A DNA stretch of 64,000 nucleotides, taken from NCBI GenBank assembly GCA_944326325.1, contig CALVDQ010000001.1, forward strand, positions 434,001 through 498,000, written 5' to 3'. The notes under the pieces were generated by a model. The model saw only the letters and a program-made list of their open reading frames with translations. It was not told where the DNA came from and ran no database searches. Shown here piece by piece: positions 43,696 through 53,256 of the stretch; the first letter of the stretch is position 1; each line of letters starts with the position of its first letter. The position numbers and the translations under genes were made by a program. The stretch is from an uncultured Bacteroidales bacterium. Its GTDB lineage: Bacteria > Bacteroidota > Bacteroidia > Bacteroidales > UBA932.

Positions 43696-43854
43696 AAAGA
43701 GGGTGACCCAAAAGCCCAAAAAAAGTCCCGTAGGGACCGCACCGGGTAGGTGCGAGATCCCCCTAATAGGGGGTGCAGGGGGTTAGGATGGGTCCAGTCT
43801 TTCGAAGAAAGACGTTTGAGGGTGACACAAAATCTCTTTTGGGTCACCCTCTTT
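43696..43854. repeat. Palindrome-mosaic repeat, copy 2, with 19-bp terminal inverted repeats
   Basis: This 159-bp element is bounded by 19-bp perfect inverted repeats (43696-43714 and 43836-43854) that contain GGGTGACCC. Its core (43724-43826) is nearly identical to 5218-5322. Inside are GTCCC-GTA-GGGAC, GCACC-GGGTA-GGTGC, CCCCC-TAATA-GGGGG, GTCTTTC-GAA-GAAAGAC and GAGGGTGAC...GTCACCCTC stems. No target-site duplication is visible and no ORF is present. It lies three bases from the 3' end of tRNA-Leu, so its last stem may end that transcript. It could be a MITE-like or REP-like family. Confidence 0.85.
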
Positions 43855-43857
43855 TAG

Positions 43858-43943
43858 TGCTCCGGACGGGGATCGAACCCGTACGGGCATTTCTGCCCAA
43901 GGGATTTTAAGTCCCTCTTGTCTACCAGTTCCAACACCAGAGC
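43858..43943 (-). tRNA. tRNA-Leu (anticodon UAA)
   Basis: Read on the minus strand the 86 bases fold as a class II tRNA. The acceptor stem is GCTCTGG/CCGGAGC with one G-U pair, followed by discriminator A. The anticodon arm is AGGGA-CTTAAAA-TCCCT, with anticodon TAA, a variable arm GGGC/GCCC, and T arm ACGGG-TTCGATC-CCCGT. CCA is not encoded. A -7-like box TATCTTTG lies about 60 bases upstream (complement of 44009-44016). Confidence 0.95.
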
Positions 43944-44090
43944 GCTCCGTTTCGAAAGCCGCCTCGCCGGGACAGCCCGGGACGGGATTTTTTGAACTTT
44001 CGCAGGTGCAAAGATAAGAAAAAAACAAAGAAATTCGTATATTAGCGGAAATTGCGTGAATTTTTTGAATGCGACAAAACTTTGGAAATT

Positions 44091-44516
44091 ATGGAAGACA
44101 GACTGAAAAACAATCCGTATTACGCAAAGGCCATAGAGTATATCCAGACCCATGACCTGAATGCCCTCGAGAACGGGAAGCATATCATTGACGGAGACAA
44201 CCTTTACGTGAACATCGTCGACAGCGACATGAAGACCCCTCAACAGGCACGGCTTGAAGTCCATGACAAGTATATCGACATTCAGGTGCCTCTTTCCAAG
44301 GAAGAGACCTTCGGTATCAAGCCGCGCAGCGAATGCAGGATTCCGGACGGCGAGATGAATACGGAAAAGGATATCCTCTTCTTCAAGGATCCGGTCGAGG
44401 AGACCAGGACCATCGCTCCCGGAGAAGCCGTGACATTCGCACCGGAAACGGCACACGCCCCTCTGATCGGAGAAGGCCGTATACACAAGGCGATATTCAA
44501 GGTTAAGGTAATCTGA
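44091..44516 (+). CDS. YhcH/YjgK/YiaL (DUF386) family protein
   Basis: This 141-residue cupin-like protein belongs to the YhcH/YjgK/YiaL family, related to the EbgC subunit of evolved beta-galactosidase; members are implicated in sugar (for example sialic acid) metabolism but are poorly characterised. Family signs are QARLEVHDKYIDIQVPL, with the metal-site His, and FAPETAHAPLIGEG, with a second His. The start is the ATG at 44091; the frame opens earlier at TTG 44052 without support. The gene has no obvious partner operon: the tRNA is divergent upstream and PAP2 converges downstream. Confidence 0.85.
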   Translation: MEDRLKNNPYYAKAIEYIQTHDLNALENGKHIIDGDNLYVNIVDSDMKTPQQARLEVHDKYIDIQVPLSKEETFGIKPRSECRIPDGEMNTEKDILFFKDPVEETRTIAPGEAVTFAPETAHAPLIGEGRIHKAIFKVKVI

Positions 44517-44531
44517 AACCCTTGTCCGGAT

Positions 44532-45659
44532 CTACCAGAAAAAGGAAGCGGAACCTCCAAGCAGGACCGAATGGATGAAAGGCTTTTGCACCGCGAACTG
44601 TGAAGCTTCGTAGGCTGCGAAAGCCTTTATCTTGAAATTTTCCCCGGCTGCGACGGCCAGCCCGCACCCGGATGATACGGCGAATCCTCCTGAAATACCG
44701 GCAGGCCGTGACACTGTCCTGTTCCCTGCAAGGGAATAGCCTGCCATGATGCGTGTGTCGACTTCCAGCACTTTTGCGAACGGGCGTCTCCAATATCCTC
44801 CGGCGAGAAAGTCGTATGTGTTGAATGACAGTGAATTGTCGGCAGTGTATGTATTCGCTCCTATCTTTGCCGCAACTCCGGCGGTACCTTTGATGTGCCC
44901 ATTGTTTGCGACCGGAATCGAGATTTCGATTCCGGCAGAACTTCCTCCGGGCAGGATGGCGGCTTCCTGCCCGCGCAGGGGTATGGCCCCTCCCGTCAGG
45001 AACCTGTAGCCGAAATACAGGCCGGCGTCAAAGTATTTTCGTGTGATATCCAGTGCCGGCTCAGGTGTCTGATAGTGCCAGTCCAGGTATCTGTCCTTGA
45101 AAATCATGTCGGCAAGGAAATATCCGAGCCTGACGGAAGCTATGCCGATGACGGCGCCGGCGATGACGTCGGATGTCCAGTGTCTGTCGTTTATTATCCT
45201 TGAAATGCCGGTCGCTGAAGCCACGGCATATCCTCCGAGGCTGAACCACGGACTCCTCCATCCGTATTCTTCGTGCAGCATGGCAGCCATCATGAAACTC
45301 GTTGCCGTATGGCCGGAAGGAAAGGAGTTCCTGGAAGTGCCGTCCGGCCGGGGCCTGGCAACCGTGTACTTCAGCCCGTTGACTGCGGCAGCCATGACGG
45401 CTGCCGAAAAGGCGTCGGAGACCGCCATCCTGCCCCAGGAGCTGCGGCTTCCGTATCCTCCTGCCTTCAGCCCGAGCATGAGCGCCGCTGGAGTGTACTG
45501 CAGGTAATCATCGAAGGAATAATGCACGTTTTCCGCAACGTTGTATCTCATGGATCTGAAACTCTCGTCGAATGACGGCCGGTAAGTCCGGGCTCCGGCA
45601 TGGAACGGCTTCACTACCAGCATGGCGGTTGCAGCTGCGATGCAGAAAATGTATTTCAT
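44532..45659 (-). CDS. PAP2-family phosphatase with C-terminal outer-membrane barrel
   Basis: This 375-residue protein has a Sec signal (start MKYIFCIAAATAML) and a phosphatidic-acid-phosphatase-type 2 core. The three catalytic motifs are KYTVARPRPDG, SFPSGHTATSF and GISRIINDRHWTSDVIAG (catalytic His in the last). The C-terminal 150 residues form alternating hydrophobic strands ending in FFW, an outer-membrane insertion signal, so it is probably an outer-membrane lipid phosphatase. PAP2 proteins of this kind can dephosphorylate lipid A or undecaprenyl pyrophosphate; the substrate here is unknown. Convergent with the YhcH gene (16-base gap). Confidence 0.82.
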   Translation of the reverse strand: MKYIFCIAAATAMLVVKPFHAGARTYRPSFDESFRSMRYNVAENVHYSFDDYLQYTPAALMLGLKAGGYGSRSSWGRMAVSDAFSAAVMAAAVNGLKYTVARPRPDGTSRNSFPSGHTATSFMMAAMLHEEYGWRSPWFSLGGYAVASATGISRIINDRHWTSDVIAGAVIGIASVRLGYFLADMIFKDRYLDWHYQTPEPALDITRKYFDAGLYFGYRFLTGGAIPLRGQEAAILPGGSSAGIEISIPVANNGHIKGTAGVAAKIGANTYTADNSLSFNTYDFLAGGYWRRPFAKVLEVDTRIMAGYSLAGNRTVSRPAGISGGFAVSSGCGLAVAAGENFKIKAFAAYEASQFAVQKPFIHSVLLGGSASFFW

Positions 45660-45738
45660 GGCAGGATGTGCTTTTTTTCCCGGCATAAAAAATCAAAATA
45701 GTTTTCTTGTCACTTCCTGAATTTCAGCAAAAATAAAG

Positions 45739-45746
45739 TAAATTTG
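45739..45746 (+). promoter_or_regulatory. -7 box of the GT4 gene
   Basis: TAAATTTG matches the TAnnTTTG box about 75 bases before the GT4 start. No TTTG stands at the expected -33 position. Confidence 0.4.
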
Positions 45747-45821
45747 TGAAATTTCAGAGAATCTGTCTCTTATGGGGCGGACTTTCTGAAGGATGACAGA
45801 CAGTTTTCAGCAGAAAAAGAT

Positions 45822-46964
45822 ATGACAATAGCATTCGACGGAAAGAAGGCGGCCAGGAACAGGGCCGGACTCGGAAACTACAGCAGGTTCGTCATAACGG
45901 CACTTGCAAGGCGTTTCCCGGATGTCCGTTTCGACGTGTATGTGAGCCGGAAAGGTGACAATGGGCTTCTCCGTCCGCTCATGGAGCTGCCGAACGTGAA
46001 TATCCGCTATCCATCGCATCCGGTACTGAAATATTTCCCGCGGCTTTGGGAAAGATACGGCATTGTCCGCGAACTCCGCAGGCACGGTGCGGATATCTAC
46101 CACGGTCTCGGGAACGAGCTCCCGGCAAACATCCGGAAGGCGCAGGGGACACACGCCCTGGTTACCATACATGACCTTATCTTCCTTTTCTTTCCGCACA
46201 CGTATTCGTGGATAGACAGGCATATTCTCAACCTGAAGTTCCGGTCTGCGTGCAGGAAGGCGGAGAGGATCGTAGCCGTAAGCCGCTGTACGGCACGGGA
46301 TATAGTCAAGTATTACTTTATCCCCAAGAACAGGATTTCCGTAGCCTACCAGGGATGTGACCCGAGATTCAGGGAAAAGTGTTCGGAAAGTGTCATGGAG
46401 GATGTCCGGAAACGCCTTTCCCTGCCGGAACGTTATATCCTCAGTGTCGGGACGATTGAAGAGAGAAAGAATACGGCATTGATCGTCAGGGCTCTGCCCG
46501 CCATTCCCGAACTCAGTCTGGTGATTGTCGGCAAAAGGACCGCATATACTTCCTATGTGGAGGCGACGGCGAAGGAATGCAAGGTACAGGACAGGGTGCA
46601 TATCCTTTCAGGGGTAGATACTGCGGATCTTCCGGCCGTCTACCGGATGGCGGACGTGTTTGTATATCCGTCCAGATATGAAGGTTTCGGGATTCCGGTG
46701 CTGGAGGCGCTGTGCAGCGGGGTTCCGGTCATCAGCGCTACCGGTTCCTGCCTGGAGGAAGCTGGCGGGGATGCCGCCATATATGTCGACCCGGATTCGG
46801 TGGAGGAACTTACCCGGAAGATTGTCCAGGTGCTGACGGACCGGACTTTACGCAATACCATGGTCCGGAAGGGCTACGTATATTCTTCAGGATTTACCGA
46901 GGAGGTGCTGGCCGACAGGCTGATGGAGATCTACCGGCAGTGCATCGACTCGTCCGCATCATGA
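45822..46964 (+). CDS. Glycosyltransferase family 4 (GT-B fold)
   Basis: This 380-residue cytoplasmic enzyme should transfer a sugar from an NDP donor in polysaccharide or glycolipid synthesis. Features are an N-terminal [17 protein letters not shown] region with the glycine-rich acceptor loop, the [11 protein letters not shown] segment, and the EX7E nucleotide-sugar motif EGFGIPVLE in [21 protein letters not shown]. It has the length and order of GT4 enzymes. lolD starts 19 bases after its stop in the same direction, although no functional link is evident. Donor and acceptor cannot be predicted. Confidence 0.9.
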   Translation: MTIAFDGKKAARNRAGLGNYSRFVITALARRFPDVRFDVYVSRKGDNGLLRPLMELPNVNIRYPSHPVLKYFPRLWERYGIVRELRRHGADIYHGLGNELPANIRKAQGTHALVTIHDLIFLFFPHTYSWIDRHILNLKFRSACRKAERIVAVSRCTARDIVKYYFIPKNRISVAYQGCDPRFREKCSESVMEDVRKRLSLPERYILSVGTIEERKNTALIVRALPAIPELSLVIVGKRTAYTSYVEATAKECKVQDRVHILSGVDTADLPAVYRMADVFVYPSRYEGFGIPVLEALCSGVPVISATGSCLEEAGGDAAIYVDPDSVEELTRKIVQVLTDRTLRNTMVRKGYVYSSGFTEEVLADRLMEIYRQCIDSSAS

Positions 46965-46983
46965 TTTCAAAACAGTTCAGAAA

Positions 46984-47652
46984 ATGGAGTATATCATAGA
47001 AGCCGAGGGAATTGAGAAAAGTTTCGGGAAGCTGAAGGTGCTGAAAGGCGTCAGCATGAAAGTCGCCAGGTCCGAAGTCGTCTCCATCATGGGGGCATCC
47101 GGGGCCGGAAAGACCACCTTGCTCCAGATACTCGGGACCTTGTCTACCCCTGACGCCGGCTCCCTTGCAATAGACAACGTCAATGTGCTTGGTCTCGGAG
47201 GCAAGATGCTGTCCTTGTTCCGCAACACGAAAATCGGCTTTGTATTCCAGTTCCATCATCTTCTTCCGGAGTTTACGGCCGTTGAGAATGTCATGATTCC
47301 CGCCATGATTTCCGGCAGGTCCGCCAGGACTGCAAAAAGCGAGGCGGAGGCCCTTCTCGGGGAACTGGGCCTGTCAGGGCGTGCCGGACATAAGCCGTCT
47401 GAACTTTCGGGAGGAGAACAGCAGAGGGTCGCAATAGCCAGGGCCCTGATAAACCACCCTGCCGTGATGTTCGCCGACGAGCCTTCCGGAAATCTTGACA
47501 GCGAGACCAAGAAAGACCTGCATGAACTTTTTTTCCGTCTCAGGGACAGGCTGGGGCAGACCATTGTGATTGTCACCCACGATCCGGAACTTGCATCCCT
47601 GTGCGACAGAAGCCTTTTCATGAAAGACGGACGGTTCGTCTCACCTGAGTGA
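46984..47652 (+). CDS. lolD: ABC transporter ATPase, LolD-type
   Basis: This 222-residue ATPase matches the lipoprotein-releasing subfamily. It has Walker [10 protein letters not shown], the Q-loop, signature [15 protein letters not shown], and Walker [14 protein letters not shown]. The [29 protein letters not shown] segment is diagnostic of LolD. It would drive extraction of outer-membrane lipoproteins from the inner membrane with a LolC/E permease, which is not in this window. Such stand-alone lolD genes occur in Bacteroidetes. It is followed 10 bases later by the trmN6-like gene. Confidence 0.88.
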   Translation: MEYIIEAEGIEKSFGKLKVLKGVSMKVARSEVVSIMGASGAGKTTLLQILGTLSTPDAGSLAIDNVNVLGLGGKMLSLFRNTKIGFVFQFHHLLPEFTAVENVMIPAMISGRSARTAKSEAEALLGELGLSGRAGHKPSELSGGEQQRVAIARALINHPAVMFADEPSGNLDSETKKDLHELFFRLRDRLGQTIVIVTHDPELASLCDRSLFMKDGRFVSPE

Positions 47653-47662
47653 TTGAAACGGC

Positions 47663-48421
47663 ATGAGTATCTTCAGGTTCAGATATTTTTCTGTGGAAAA
47701 TGAGGAATCTGCCATGAAGGTCAACACCGACGGTGTGCTTCTGGGAGCCCTGATGACTGTCCGTCCGGAAGACCGAACCTGGCTTGATGTCGGGACCGGG
47801 ACCGGAACTGTCGCACTTATGGCAGCACAGCGGATATCTGCAATGGCGGAGAAAGGAGAGACGGGACATGCCGGAGGCATCCCAGCTTCCGTCCTTGCAA
47901 TCGACATCGACGCTCCTTCAACACGCGAGGCTGCACGCAATTTCGCCGCTTCCCCGTGGCCTTCCATGCTTGAATCGGTGCATTCTTCTCTAGACGGTTT
48001 CCGGGCTGCCGGTGCTTCTATGAAGTTCGACCGTATCTTCTCAAATCCGCCATATTACGATCTGTCTTTGGAAGCGCCTGATTCGCGCCGCAATACGGCA
48101 CGCCACACGGAATCCCTTTCTTACCGGGAACTGACGGACTTTTCTTCTGTCTTCCTCTCTGAAAACGGGCTCCTTTCCATCATCCTGCCGGCCGTTTCCG
48201 AAACCTGGCTTCTGCGCCACGCCCGTATGTCCGGTCTGCACCTGTCCCGCCTGGTCCGCATCCGTACGACCCATAGGAAACAGCCCTCGCGTATAGTAGC
48301 TGAATTTTCCCGCTACCGGTCTTCCGATCCGTCCGTCTCCCTCCTCACCATCCGGGACGGCCAGTCCTACACCCCGGAATACATAGCCCTGACCCGTGAT
48401 TTCTATCTATGGCAGAAATGA
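47663..48421 (+). CDS. trmN6: tRNA1(Val) (adenine-37-N6)-methyltransferase-like (TrmN6)
   Basis: This 252-residue class I methyltransferase has motif I LDVGTGTGTVALMAAQRI and the N6-adenine motif IV FSNPPYYD (NPPY). Its N-terminal FRFRYFSVENEESAMKVNTDGVLLGALM matches the YfiC/TrmN6 family, which methylates A37 of tRNA1(Val). The SAM-binding loop contains an extended Gly/Met linker (MAEKGETGHAGGIPAS), longer than in E. coli. It lies in the same strand as lolD with a 10-base gap. Assignment as tRNA methyltransferase is by family; the exact target is not visible. Confidence 0.85.
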   Translation: MSIFRFRYFSVENEESAMKVNTDGVLLGALMTVRPEDRTWLDVGTGTGTVALMAAQRISAMAEKGETGHAGGIPASVLAIDIDAPSTREAARNFAASPWPSMLESVHSSLDGFRAAGASMKFDRIFSNPPYYDLSLEAPDSRRNTARHTESLSYRELTDFSSVFLSENGLLSIILPAVSETWLLRHARMSGLHLSRLVRIRTTHRKQPSRIVAEFSRYRSSDPSVSLLTIRDGQSYTPEYIALTRDFYLWQK

Positions 48422-48609
48422 TCAGAGAGCCGTCTAAGGAAAAAATATGTTTATCCTGCCGTATCAAATAATTATCGTAGATTTGCCGATGGATATCTGC
48501 CACAACGGAATTCCCGGGACTGTTTTCCATAGATCGGTTGCCCGGAGCGAACTGCATGGCCGGGCATTGCAGAAACGGGAAAAGGAACGGCAGACGGGCG
48601 CTAAAAACA

Positions 48610-50199
48610 ATGGTTATGGAAAATAATGCGGGCACCGGACACGGGCTGCTGTACAAGGAATTTTCAGTGGTCTTTATGCAGATGTTCCCTATAGGGACAG
48701 ATATGATGTTTGACAAGGAGAAGGCGGAAGCGACCGGTCTGCTTGTTCCAAAGGTCCGGACGGTCGACAGGATGATGTTCATGCTGGACAGAAGGAACGG
48801 GGATATGCTGCACCGATATAAGATCAAAGGCTTCGACTTCGTGATCACCGACCCGGAACAGGACAGCATCAGGTTGTGGGGAAAGGCTAAAGTCGAGGCG
48901 CTTGTCCTGTTCGGTTTCGCAGTGTCCATAACCTACCGGTTCGTCTTCGACGGCAGCAAGTGTCGTCTGTCGTCTCCTGTCGGAACGGATACTTTGATAG
49001 ACCTGCTGTCGCTGCATCTGGATGCGGACGTAGTGGCAGGAAGGATTGGAGAAGATGAGGAAACGGATGCCAACCCTTTCATGTTACGGTTTGAGGCGCA
49101 CGGTATCCCGGTGGACCGGGACGGAGCCCCGGTACGAGGAGACAGTCGGGAAGATGGTCCGGAGAGCGAAGTGAAAGATTTCAGCGCCGTGTGCGGGAGA
49201 TACAGGAACCTTATCGGACAACATTGTGTATCCCCTGCGGTCAGGGACAGCAAAAAGAAGAAGTTTTCTCCGCTGCAGGATCAGTCCAAGGACCTGCATT
49301 ATGCATTCGTGAACGTATGGGGAGACCTCATCCATCCTCTTGCCGACGGAAGTGACCTTTTTGATCCCGGCAGGGATGACGCCCTGACAAACTCGCAGGT
49401 AACCGGCCATATTCTGGACAGCCACAGGCTGGAACTTATGGGACTTATGTCCCTGTATCCTGGAGAATGGCTGCACAGAAGCCTGCATTCGTTCGAGGAT
49501 TTCTGCGGTAAGAATCTCGCCGTCGATTCCGATGAACTTATCTTTGTGAATTCCAATGTATGCATAGATATTGCTGCTTACAACAGGAACAGTACATCTC
49601 CGCTTGTGGATTGGAAGATACCCCGCAGTTTTTTCAAGGAGTATGATGTAGACTGTCCGGAATTCTTTGTGATACTCGAGTCTGTGCTGATCAAGAAATA
49701 CCTGACAGACTGTATGAAGACAGAACTGATCGCATCTACGGCGGACCTGTCGCAGAAGTCGGTTCCGGACAAGATAGCTGACAATGCGGAGCTAAGCATG
49801 AAACTCTCGAGGATTGTTCTCCAGCTTGAGAATTCCAGGTTCATCACACATAAGGTAATGTTCGACAGGGTTGCGGAACGGGTTGAATTAGAGAAGAATA
49901 TGGATTCCCTCGTCAGGATGATGGATGTTCTTGACAACAGTTTCCACAACCTGAGCGACTACCGCTCGATCCGGTCTGACTTCATATTGAACTTCATACT
50001 TGCCCTTATCTCGATCGCTTCGACATTCGAGATTCTCTTCCAGGACATTGATATGCCTTTCCTTGAATACGTGGGCCTGCACTCAAGCACGAGCGCGGCG
50101 ATACTCGTCTGGTTCGTTGCTGCGGTGACGTGTTTCGGTATCCTGCTGGTCGTGAGCAACGCCCTGAAAAATGCCTTCAGATCGTCTCGCCGCAAATAG
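48610..50199 (+). CDS. Unrecognised protein with C-terminal pair of membrane helices
   Basis: I do not recognise this 529-residue protein. It has a mixed soluble region (about residues 1-440) with no signal peptide, a long helical stretch before the membrane (about 390-455), and two membrane helices near 458-480 and 495-518. The short loop between them has no GMN motif, so the CorA-like topology is only superficial. A -7-like box TAGATTTG lies at 48478-48485. The start is the ATG at 48610, with a second at 48616; the frame extends to 48538 but its N-terminus there is Arg/Cys-rich. The gene stands alone between trmN6 and lepA. Confidence 0.6.
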   Translation: MVMENNAGTGHGLLYKEFSVVFMQMFPIGTDMMFDKEKAEATGLLVPKVRTVDRMMFMLDRRNGDMLHRYKIKGFDFVITDPEQDSIRLWGKAKVEALVLFGFAVSITYRFVFDGSKCRLSSPVGTDTLIDLLSLHLDADVVAGRIGEDEETDANPFMLRFEAHGIPVDRDGAPVRGDSREDGPESEVKDFSAVCGRYRNLIGQHCVSPAVRDSKKKKFSPLQDQSKDLHYAFVNVWGDLIHPLADGSDLFDPGRDDALTNSQVTGHILDSHRLELMGLMSLYPGEWLHRSLHSFEDFCGKNLAVDSDELIFVNSNVCIDIAAYNRNSTSPLVDWKIPRSFFKEYDVDCPEFFVILESVLIKKYLTDCMKTELIASTADLSQKSVPDKIADNAELSMKLSRIVLQLENSRFITHKVMFDRVAERVELEKNMDSLVRMMDVLDNSFHNLSDYRSIRSDFILNFILALISIASTFEILFQDIDMPFLEYVGLHSSTSAAILVWFVAAVTCFGILLVVSNALKNAFRSSRRK

Positions 50200-50348
50200 G
50201 CTGCCGATTTGGCGATGCTACAGAAGACATTGCCCGGCCGGCAAGGTTTGACGGCATGAATTTTCCCATAAAAGGCAGGTATGTCCGGTGACGGTGGGAA
50301 CATTCGGCAAAACTTTCTATCTTTGCAGGATGTTCTGAAAGACGGATT

Positions 50349-52136
50349 ATGAAAAATATCAGGAACTTCTGCATTATTGCGCATATCGACCACGGGAAAA
50401 GCACCCTTGCCGACCGTATGATTGAACTTACCAAGACACTCGCGGAGAGGGATATGGAAGCACAGGTGCTGGACTCGATGGATCTCGAAAGGGAAAAAGG
50501 AATCACGATAAAGAGCCATGCCATACAGATGGACTACGTACATGACGGAGAGAAATATGTCCTGAACCTCATCGACACTCCGGGCCACGTGGACTTTTCT
50601 TATGAAGTGTCCAGGGCCATAGCCTCCTGCGAAGGTGCCCTGCTTGTCGTGGACGCCACCCAGGGTATTCAGGCGCAGACTATCTCGAACCTGTACCTTG
50701 CCATAGAGCATGACCTCGAAATAATCCCGGTCCTGAACAAGATCGATGTGGACTCCGCGATGGTGGACGTGGTGACAGACCAGGTCGTGGACCTGCTCGG
50801 ATGCTCCCCTGAGGATGTCCTCTGTGCGTCCGGGAAAACGGGACAGGGAGTCCAGGAGATCCTTGATGCCATAGTGGAGCGCATCCCGGCCCCGAAGGGT
50901 GATCCCGATGCCCCTTTGCAGGCACTGATCTTCGATTCCGTGTTCAATTCCTTCCGGGGTATCATCGCCTATTTCAAGATAGTCAACGGCAGCATCAGAA
51001 GCGGTGACAAGGTGAAATTCTTCAATACCGGAAAGGTCTACGATGCCGACGAGGTCGGTGTGCTGAAGATGAAGCTGGACCCGAGGCCGGAGATCCCGTG
51101 CGGCAGTGTCGGATACATCATTTCGGGGATAAAGACAGCTTCGGAAGTTAAGGTCGGGGATACCATCACACATGTGGAAAATCCTTGCAGCGAAGCCATC
51201 GCAGGCTTTGAGGAGGTGAAGCCGATGCTTTTCGCCGGCGTATATCCGGTGGAGACGGACCAGTACGAGGAGTTGAGGTCTTCTCTCGAGAAACTTCAGC
51301 TGAACGATGCTTCCCTCGTTTTCGAACCGGAATCTTCACTGGCCCTCGGATTCGGTTTCCGTTGCGGCTTCCTCGGCCTTCTTCACCTGGAGATCATCCA
51401 GGAACGGCTTTTCAGGGAATTCAACATGGATGTCATCACGACTGTGCCGAACGTCTCATACAAGGTATATACTACACAGGGGGAGGTCCTTGATGTGCAC
51501 AACCCTTCCGGACTTCCGGCACCTACCCTGATCTCCCGGATCGAAGAACCGTACATCCGCGCGCAGGTCATTTCCAAGTCCGATTTCTACGGTCCCATAA
51601 TGAAACTGTGTCTGGACAAGAGAGGCACCCTCGTCAACCAGCACTACATAACGTCGGACAGGCTTGAACTCACCTACGATATGCCGCTTTCGGAGATAGT
51701 CTTCGACTTCTACGACAAGCTGAAGTCCATATCCAAGGGCTATGCGTCATTCGACTATCATGTCATCGGTTTCCGTGAGGCCAGGCTTGTAAAACTGGAT
51801 ATCCTCCTGAACGGTGACCCGGCGGATGCCCTTTCGAGCCTTATCCATGCCGACCATGCCTATGATTTCGGCAGGAAGATATGCGAGAAACTCAAGGAGC
51901 TTATCCCGCGCCAGCAGTTTGATGTCGCGATCCAGGCCGCCATCGGTGCCAAGATCATCGCTCGTGAGACGGTAAAGGCCGTCAGGAAGGATGTCACTGC
52001 CAAATGTTACGGAGGAGATATCTCCCGTAAGAGGAAACTTCTCGAGAAACAGAAGCAGGGAAAGAAGCGTATGCGGCAGATCGGTACCGTCGAGGTCCCT
52101 CAGAGTGCCTTTATGGCGGTGCTGAAGCTGGACTGA
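50349..52136 (+). CDS. lepA: Elongation factor 4 (LepA)
   Basis: This 595-residue GTPase helps ribosomes back-translocate or recover during translation and is cytoplasmic or membrane-associated. The G1 motif [14 protein letters not shown]2 region, G3 DTPGHVDF, G4 NKID and the C-terminal LepA domain ([31 protein letters not shown]) are all present, and length is typical. A -7 box TATCTTTG (50318-50325) lies 23 bases upstream. A strong terminator begins five bases after its stop. Confidence 0.97.
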   Translation: MKNIRNFCIIAHIDHGKSTLADRMIELTKTLAERDMEAQVLDSMDLEREKGITIKSHAIQMDYVHDGEKYVLNLIDTPGHVDFSYEVSRAIASCEGALLVVDATQGIQAQTISNLYLAIEHDLEIIPVLNKIDVDSAMVDVVTDQVVDLLGCSPEDVLCASGKTGQGVQEILDAIVERIPAPKGDPDAPLQALIFDSVFNSFRGIIAYFKIVNGSIRSGDKVKFFNTGKVYDADEVGVLKMKLDPRPEIPCGSVGYIISGIKTASEVKVGDTITHVENPCSEAIAGFEEVKPMLFAGVYPVETDQYEELRSSLEKLQLNDASLVFEPESSLALGFGFRCGFLGLLHLEIIQERLFREFNMDVITTVPNVSYKVYTTQGEVLDVHNPSGLPAPTLISRIEEPYIRAQVISKSDFYGPIMKLCLDKRGTLVNQHYITSDRLELTYDMPLSEIVFDFYDKLKSISKGYASFDYHVIGFREARLVKLDILLNGDPADALSSLIHADHAYDFGRKICEKLKELIPRQQFDVAIQAAIGAKIIARETVKAVRKDVTAKCYGGDISRKRKLLEKQKQGKKRMRQIGTVEVPQSAFMAVLKLD

Positions 52137-52140
52137 AAAC

Positions 52141-52171
52141 AAAAAGGGTTGTCATCACGACAACCCTTTTT
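52141..52171 (+). terminator. Rho-independent terminator of lepA
   Basis: Perfect 13-bp stem AAAAAGGGTTGTC (52141-52153) and GACAACCCTTTTT (52159-52171) with loop ATCAC, ending in a T run. It starts five bases after the lepA stop. Confidence 0.9.
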
Positions 52172-52175
52172 AGCT

Positions 52176-52277
52176 CTGTGGAAATCCGGGTTTGATTGCA
52201 CACATATTCCCGGCTTTTTATGTCTCCACAGAAAGAGACGAATAAGATTCTTAACCGAAGACAAATGTCGTCTCTTT
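52176..52277 (+). ncRNA. Hairpin array after lepA; possible small RNA or tandem terminators
   Basis: After the lepA terminator two more structures lie before menA. CTGTGGA (52176-52182) pairs with TCCACAG (52225-52231) around an inner CCGGG/CCCGG stem (52186-52213) followed by CTTTTT. Then AAAGAGACGA (52232-52241) pairs with TCGTCTCTTT (52268-52277), continuing into TTC. The TGTTGTTTTA motif occurs three times at 52302, 52314 and 52333, before the menA ATG. No ORF of note is present. A small RNA is a guess. Confidence 0.3.
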
Positions 52278-52344
52278 TTCCTGTAAGGAGGTTGTCGATA
52301 GTGTTGTTTTAGCTGTTGTTTTAGTAGTTGTATGTTGTTTTAAA

Positions 52345-53256
52345 ATGGGAAAAATCAAATTATATGTCACTGCAATGCGGCTCAGGACTCTTCCTCAGTC
52401 CATCGCCGGAGTCGCCCTCGGGCTCATGCTTGCCACTGCCGACTACCGGGTCAATCCCTGGGTCGCTGTCTTCACCCTGCTTACGGCGGTATTCCTGCAG
52501 ATACTGTCCAATACCGCAAACGAACTCGGAGATTTCATGAAGGGTACGGACCGTCTCTCCGACAGACAGGGCCCGGCCTATACCCTGTCGTCAGGACTGC
52601 TCGGGAAGACGGAATACAAGGCCATGGTAGCTGCCTATGTGGTGCTGTCCATAGCAAGCGGCCTGGCCATGATATGGTTCTCGTTCGGGACATTTTTCAG
52701 CTACGGGGCCATAATAGTGATGCTCCTCGGTGTGGCCGCGATTTCCGGCGCCATGAAATACACTCTCGGAAGGAATCCGTACGGATACAAGGGTTACGGT
52801 GACCTGAACGTATTCATATATTTCGGGATTGTAGCCGTCCTCGGCTCATACTTCGTGGCGGCTCACGAGATACCGAACTGGTTCCTGCTCCTTCCGGCGG
52901 CTTCGGTAGGATGTCTCAGCGCCGCCGTGCTGAATGTGAACAATATAAGGGATATGGAAAGCGATGCGGCCACACGCCGTACGATCCCTGTGAGAATAGG
53001 GGAGAAGAAAGCCAAGGTCTATCATGCCGCGCTGATCTCTGCGGGATGGATATTCATGCTTGCATATTCTTTCTCCCGGGCCTTTGACTGGTGGCACTAT
53101 CTGTATGTCCTGACTCTTCCACTCTTTATAATACACATCGTGCGTGTGGCGGGGAATTCAGGCAAGGCCCTCGACCCCCAGCTGCCTTTCCTTGTAGTCT
53201 CGACCTTCCTTTTCGCTGTTCTTGCCGGGACCGGCTTCGTGGTCTTCCTGTTTTAG
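52345..53256 (+). CDS. menA: 1,4-dihydroxy-2-naphthoate polyprenyltransferase (MenA)
   Basis: This 303-residue inner-membrane prenyltransferase of the UbiA family attaches the isoprenoid chain to dihydroxynaphthoate in menaquinone synthesis. It has about eight membrane helices, the Mg/diphosphate motif NELGDFMKGTDRLSD (Asp-rich, residues about 59-73), and the second loop NNIRDMESDAATRRTIPVRIG. Its start lies about 70 bases past the last hairpin of the lepA-menA gap. Its 3' end overlaps the convergent ubiE frame by 99 bases. UbiE (menaquinone methylation) is the next step of the pathway, on the opposite strand. Confidence 0.93.
   Translation: MGKIKLYVTAMRLRTLPQSIAGVALGLMLATADYRVNPWVAVFTLLTAVFLQILSNTANELGDFMKGTDRLSDRQGPAYTLSSGLLGKTEYKAMVAAYVVLSIASGLAMIWFSFGTFFSYGAIIVMLLGVAAISGAMKYTLGRNPYGYKGYGDLNVFIYFGIVAVLGSYFVAAHEIPNWFLLLPAASVGCLSAAVLNVNNIRDMESDAATRRTIPVRIGEKKAKVYHAALISAGWIFMLAYSFSRAFDWWHYLYVLTLPLFIIHIVRVAGNSGKALDPQLPFLVVSTFLFAVLAGTGFVVFLF

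Noticed and set aside
48538..48609. Earlier start of the unrecognised membrane protein
   Set aside because: The 24 extra residues are Arg/Cys-rich and have no support; the ATG at 48610 is closer to the promoter-leader layout.
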